Shown: positions 59,211 to 64,000 of the stretch, piece after piece
How positions within the stretch are numbered: the stretch's first letter is position 1
Layout of the letters: each line of letters opens with the position of its first letter
Assembly: GCA_031002005.1 (NCBI GenBank)
Contig: JARYHS010013631.1
Span: forward strand, 67,391,832 to 67,455,831
Length of the DNA stretch: 64,000 bases
Reading direction: 5' to 3'
Source of the DNA: Vandiemenella viatica
Lineage: Eukaryota; Arthropoda; Insecta; Orthoptera; Morabidae
Program-made: the position numbers and the translations under genes
The notes under the pieces: model-generated
What the model saw: the letters and a program-made list of their open reading frames with translations, nothing else
The model's database searches: none
What the model was told of the DNA's origin: nothing

Positions 59211-61836
59211 TTTATCCATTATATTATTAAAATTAATTTACGCGTTTTCCTCTTTCCGTAATTTCCTCTTCGCATTCAATACGGCCTTCTATGGCGTTTA
59301 GAGATTAAAAACCAAAATTTAAGGAAGGAAACGTTACATGCGATAATATGGTTTTTTATATTTTTTTATTTTTTTTTTTTACCGAATATATTAGTTAGTA
59401 TTTCATCTTTGGTGTTTCACGCAAAATGCTCAAATTTTCACTTATTGCTCCGGCTTTATATTTATGTTGCGTTGATGCATAAGACATGCTAAAGATTGAA
59501 TTCAGATTTTAATCTTTAAAAAGGTGAAAACCCCATCGAAATATGTGCAGTATTTTTTGAGTTTTTCTGGAACCAATGAACACAATTTTCGTTTTAGAGA
59601 TATAGATTATGACGGAGATTGTGACGAAAGTTCCTTAAAAACCTACTTTTGTATAATATGGGTGGCGATGGGTAAGAGTTTTAATAAACTTGTTCTGTTT
59701 CTTATCTTCTGTCAAAAAAATGTTTAGGTCATGTTGTCACTTCGTTGCAGTAATTGCTACAGAGAATGTAGCGTAGACTTCGGATGCTTTTCTTATATGA
59801 ATTTCTGAATCCGGTAGTCGTAAATAAACAAAAAGGAAAATATAAATAAGATTAAACGAACGTCACATTATAATTTTTTATATCTCTGCCTCGCATTGTA
59901 ATTTGTATCTGTGCTACACAGCAGATAGTTACATTATAGCTGGCATCGCAGTTACAATTTCTTCTAACAATCTGAGTCCAAAAAACCAAAACAAATTCAA
60001 TTATTTATTTGAAATTTACACTTCATTTTAACAGTCATCAAAGTGAGTTAACAGCGAAGTAACGTTGTCAAGTATTGCCTTTCGTGCTGTTCAGCTTCGT
60101 ACTGTTGCGGAGCTTACAGCCAGAGAAAAATATTATTCAGAGACCAGGGCGAATTTTTGTTATAAAAATTCACAGGACTGATACTTTGTTGGTTGTCAAA
60201 TAGTGTTTCTTCTCGAAAACAAAAAATTTACCCATTTTAATGTAGCAGGCCGAATGGCATTGAACATAAGGCTGTACAAGACGATCGATTGGTTATGGTA
60301 ATTTATTTAATTTATAAAACCATTCTATAGACCCCGTTTAAGTAGCTGTATTTTCACTTTTGTGTGGTACTTCCTACGGCCTAGCTTCACTTTCATAAGG
60401 CACACGCAGTTATTATTTTTACTTTTAATCAATGTACGTATAGGCTACAATAACATTGTGAAGAAGTTTCTTCACCGTAGTGTTTTCTGCAATCGTTTGT
60501 TGCTACATAAATTCTCACATTTGATCCACATCTGTTCCAATTTTAATATTTGACTACTTATATTATTTCCGAGCTATTTCGTCACCATTATATTGTTTTC
60601 TAAATTATTCAAACTTCCTGCACAAATATTTTGTTCTAGAAACTCACTAATTTCTTTATAACCTCATCATTAAACGGTACGATATAATTAAAAAATTATA
60701 TAATAGTGATTTTTTTTCTGCTTAAGTTATTATGGCACATACACATTATTGTTTCCTCTTCTCTATTATTTGCTCTACAAGCAGGGTAATATTAATATCG
60801 CTAGACTGCAGTACTGTTACCACATAGTGTCATATATAGATGTTAAATTTAACTCTAAAAGTATTATTATGGTGATGCCGTGCGTTGATACAACACGTTA
60901 AACTTAATTAAAGTCTGTAAGTGATGAAAGTTAGATAGGTACGGTACATAATAAAAAAGTGCTTCTTTGTTCGATAGTCAACTGTATGGTACAGTGAGTG
61001 AGCGTTATTCCCACGTTACTTATTACTAGCAGACCATTGCGACGTCTCTCGTATGACAAGCAAACTTCTGTCGACCGTAAAGGATTGCGTGTAACAGACA
61101 GAGAAGAACGAGAGAAAACGAGGAATGGCGGAGTTATGGGCGGAGGGTAAAGGGCAAACTAAAAGGAGGATTTATGAGTACTGTGGAAAAAGGGCCAACA
61201 TTTGTCCGCTTGAAGTGGAGTATAGAAAATCTCATGAATATTACATCAAGGAAATGGGCTCTCTCGACAAGGGTGCATTTCGCCTGCCACTTCCACTTGC
61301 TTCCAGATGGTCACGGCCGAATGCGAGATGATAATATTCGTTGACAACGTCCTACTTACACTCACTGTAAGAGAGGTCTTAAACTTTAAGTATCAAAGCC
61401 ACGCAGCTTGGAACAGTCTACTGTGGGCGTTTCAAGGACACATAAGCACCTCTTACTTCTGACTTATGATAGTACTATTACGCCGTAGTATAGACTGTTT
61501 ACAATAGAGATATCCATGTCGAAGAATTATTTACAAACAGTTTAAATGAGTATGATATTACATACTGAAATTCCATAAAAATAATTTCGGTTACCTAAAT
61601 GACATAATTTCAATTTGCCTACTTCGTGGTTACCATAATCAAACGGCATAATCAAACCGGATACAAAAGACGCACTCGTACCGTTGGCTCACTCACTGCG
61701 GCATTATAACGGTGTCCGGGACAAGTCCTGGGGTTAAATAGTTCGAACTCCTCTGGTAGAAGAAATTTTCATCATTGGTAGAACGATAAAGGTTGTTCGC
61801 TTTGTCATTAATTATATCCAAAATTTTATTGTTTCC
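59211..61836. other. Unassigned AT-rich stretch
   Basis: No gene or repeat family recognised. Frames at 59524-59727 and 61125-61331 show no known domain. 61690-61760 has a faint tRNA-like phrase (TTAAATAGTTCGAACTCC) that could be a SINE remnant. Confidence 0.4.
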
Positions 61837-62053
61837 GACTTCGTCAATTAGAGGTCTTTAGCGATGTGAGAGCATGGGAGAACGGAACGGTAAGGAATTT
61901 GAGCAGGGCCTTTTGAAGGAACCATCCTGGCATTCGCCTGGAGTGATTTGGGGGAAACCATGGAAAACCCAAGTCTAGATGGCCGGCCCAAGATTCGAAG
62001 CCGTGTCCTCCTGAATGCTAGGCCATAGCTTTACCGCTCACCCACCACGCTCG
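61837..62053 (-). repeat. SINE family A, minus strand
   Basis: GACTTCGTCAATTAGAGGTC at the tail side, GGGCCTTTTGAAGGAACCAT, GCCTGGAGTGATTTGGGGGA body, CCAAGATTCGAAGCCGTGTC at the B box and CACCCACCACGCTCG at the head. Moderately diverged. Confidence 0.88.
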
Positions 62054-62499
62054 ATCGAGGGTTGCAGATCACGTTTTTGACTAAAAGGATAGTCAGTTTT
62101 CGGGCTCGTAAAAATTCCTAGTGAGCCGTTATTGGATCCGAGGACTTCTCGACGGCCATTCAGACGCCATAACAACCAACCTACAAGACCACGCTGTGTA
62201 AGAAAGTACATGGCTGTAAATGAAGTAATCATGAGCACAAAGCTTGCGCAATGAATTGAGACAAGGTATTGCTGCATCAAATGACATATGTTCCCGCCGC
62301 CGTTTTTGTTAATAATACAAGATGGGTTCGCAAAGTTTCAAGACTGATTTCTCCCTGAGTAGGGGAGGTCGCGCAGACCAGTTACACCGACAGGGTGAAG
62401 TAGTGGGGAGTGTCACCTAACCGGATGCACCAGTGACCGTAGCCTCCGAGACGGTGGAGTAAGCAGATCGCTAGTGTCGAAAATGCAGCGTCGTTTGGA

Positions 62500-62940
62500 A
62501 TAGTGTTATTCGATAAGGTCATGGGTCAGTTTTACGCTAAGTGCTCCACCGTTTGAAGGATCGAGTCCACCGCATCCGCGCGGAGATCATAGACAGTTGG
62601 GTTCTTCACCACAACAATGCGCCCTCTCACACGTCACTTGAGACGAAGTTTTGGTCAAATTCAACCTGGCAACACTGCTGCAGCCACCCTATAGCCCCGA
62701 CCAACCTTCCAGCGACTTCTTTTTTGCCCCCTCGAATCAAGACAGACCCAAAAGGGAAGCGATTCGACACGATTCCAGCGGTCCAAGCAGCTTCGACGAG
62801 GTCACTTGACAGCATTCCGCGCGAAGAGTTCCAGGGAGCATATAAAAAATGGAAAAAAAACGCTGTCAGCGGTGTATTGAGGCATAAGGGTCATATTTCG
62901 AAGACTTTTAGTTCGTTGTACAAAAGTATTTAGTAAATTT
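62500..62940 (+). pseudogene. Mariner transposase C-terminal half, catalytic Asp lost
   Basis: Reading LKDRVHRIRAEIIDSWVLHH, NNAPSHTSLETKFW, then in another frame LQPPYSPDQPSSDFFF and back to PPRIKTDPKGKRFDTIPAVQ, AASTRSLDSIPREEFQGAYK, KWKKN. This is the order of mariner transposases (WxLHHDNAPxHT ... YSPDLAPCDFFLFPRIK ... EEFQGAYKxWKKR). The catalytic HHD is HHN here, and two frame changes surround the SPD block. No terminal repeats located. An old, dead copy. Confidence 0.88.
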
Positions 62941-62944
62941 CTTG

Positions 62945-63716
62945 TTCTGAACCTATCTTGAAACATTATGAACGCGCCTTGTAGCTCTGATTTAGGTGGA
63001 ACCTCGCGTTTTTTTCTTTCTTCCGCTAAGCTTTTGGATCTCAAGCTACAGCTTTCTTTAGAGCTACTACTTTTCGTGGCCAGTTATTGATTATGGTGCC
63101 AGATTGTTAACAACCACACTAACTCGCTTTTGTTATGAAATTACTTACAGCTGTGATGTTGTTTACATCGATGGAACGGGTAGCAATGTGGCAGACAGAC
63201 TTGGAAAATGTGTCAAAAAAAAAAAAAAAAATCAATAGCTCGGTCAGCACCCGAAACGCTATTAAATCTGAAGATTCGAGAGAAGACCAGTGGTAGTCAG
63301 ACATTTGAAGCAGGCATGATAATCTTCAAAGAATGTATGTGAAGACAGAGGACTAACACTCTATGACACTTGGCGCTCTTTGCTGCGAAACACGTAAACA
63401 AAAAAAAGAACTCTGAAGTAGTCTGCAATATGACCGCCTAAACCTTAGCGGAAAACAGAAAACTGCAGATTTACGCAGAAAATAGTACTGTGTTTTATAC
63501 TGCAGTACTTTTCTGTATATAAAAAGGCCTTCGGTCTCTGCGACCATTTAGACAGCTCCAATTACTTTTTGCACCGATTGTTGTATCAGGTTTTGATAAT
63601 TATAGTGTGAACACTACAATAAGGACAGCACAAGATTAATACAACGTTTAATCAAAACCACCCATATCCGAGGCTGGACTGGACCGGGTGGCAATACTGC
63701 AGTACTTCACTGATAT
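62945..63716. other. Unassigned stretch
   Basis: Contains an A run at 63216-63229 and no recognised gene or repeat. Confidence 0.4.
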
Positions 63717-63925
63717 TCGAGCGATCTGAGTACTCAGTGATTAAGGCGTCTGACTGGAGATCGAAAGGTACCCCATAAGGCCTCAATCTTTGGCACAGCT
63801 TACTGTGTAATGTGAAGTACGCCAGAACGCTTCCGTGGTTCGGATTCCTCCTACAACTGTAGGTTCCCTGTACCTGGTGGGACTACCGGGTTAGATTAGT
63901 AAGCCACGAAAACAGGTGGGAATTT
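63717..63925 (+). repeat. SINE family B copy with B-box deletion
   Basis: GAGTACTCAGTGATTAAGGC head, GTCTGACTGGAGATCGAAAG, then a deletion that removes the B box and the following segment, joining to CTCAATCTTTGGCACAGCTT, ACTGTGTAATGTGAAGTACG, CGTGGTTCGGATTCCTCC and TGTAGGTTCCCTGTACCTGG. Extends the family beyond the gap-truncated copy: GGACTACCGGGTTAGATTAG near 63883 probably lies near its 3' part. Confidence 0.75.
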
Positions 63926-64000
63926 GAAACTCTGTCACTTGGTGGTCGAGCAATCCTCAGGGATCTCAAGACTAACTATGCCATATGATGATTTGATTGA

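Overview
The window looks like intergenic DNA from a large, AT-rich, repeat-packed arthropod genome, most likely a hemimetabolous, Polyneoptera-like insect. That is an inference: the tRNA-derived SINE family resembles those I associate with such insects, and the LINE and DNA-transposon families fit. I found no bacterial gene organisation, rRNA or functional tRNA gene, CRISPR array or host gene that I can name. Open frames are nearly all under 140 codons. Most are chance or fall in repeats, and the two longest simply read through a 1000-base N gap at 52755-53754.

What can be read is mobile-element archaeology. 1-12 kb is mostly unassigned AT-rich DNA with SINE relics, plus a LINE fragment split by a TA-flanked MITE at 7398-7882. 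12-15.4 kb holds a putative hAT-like remnant abutting a mariner-related transposase pseudogene that carries a nested SINE. 17.2-19.9 kb is a decayed reverse-transcriptase LINE with two nested SINEs. 21.6-24.1 kb has more SINE, LINE and Tc1-like remnants. 24.9-27.7 kb is a composite Helitron deletion derivative with a Helitron-type N-terminal protein, a Helitron 3' end, and a LINE fragment and a TTAA-flanked element inside it. 27.9-28.7 kb is a LINE copy in two opposed halves, flanked by a short direct repeat, as expected from twin priming.

The most striking object is at 29819-31239: a Tc1-like transposon whose 5' part has been replaced by an inverted 508-bp copy of its own 3' half. It forms a long snap-back hairpin around a transposase frame that is still open. 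Further on are a mariner relic (32.5-33.1 kb), a candidate small membrane-protein exon (37.0-37.3 kb, minus strand), a dispersed repeat with tandem units (37.6-39.2 kb), another TA-flanked MITE (39236-39707), a probable Penelope-like fragment with a degenerate hammerhead-like motif (45.9-46.3 kb), a LINE-tail-like insertion with a 25-bp direct repeat (50.1-51.9 kb), several SINEs next to the gap, three more LINE or mariner relics (54-63 kb), and a second tRNA-derived SINE family at 12.9, 52.5 and 63.7 kb.

The sequence gives an order of events. SINEs and MITEs lie inside older LINE, mariner and Helitron copies. One SINE subfamily (copies at 18025 and 22722) is nearly identical between copies with clean 10-13 bp target duplications, so it is probably the youngest. 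No cooperating gene system or operon is present.
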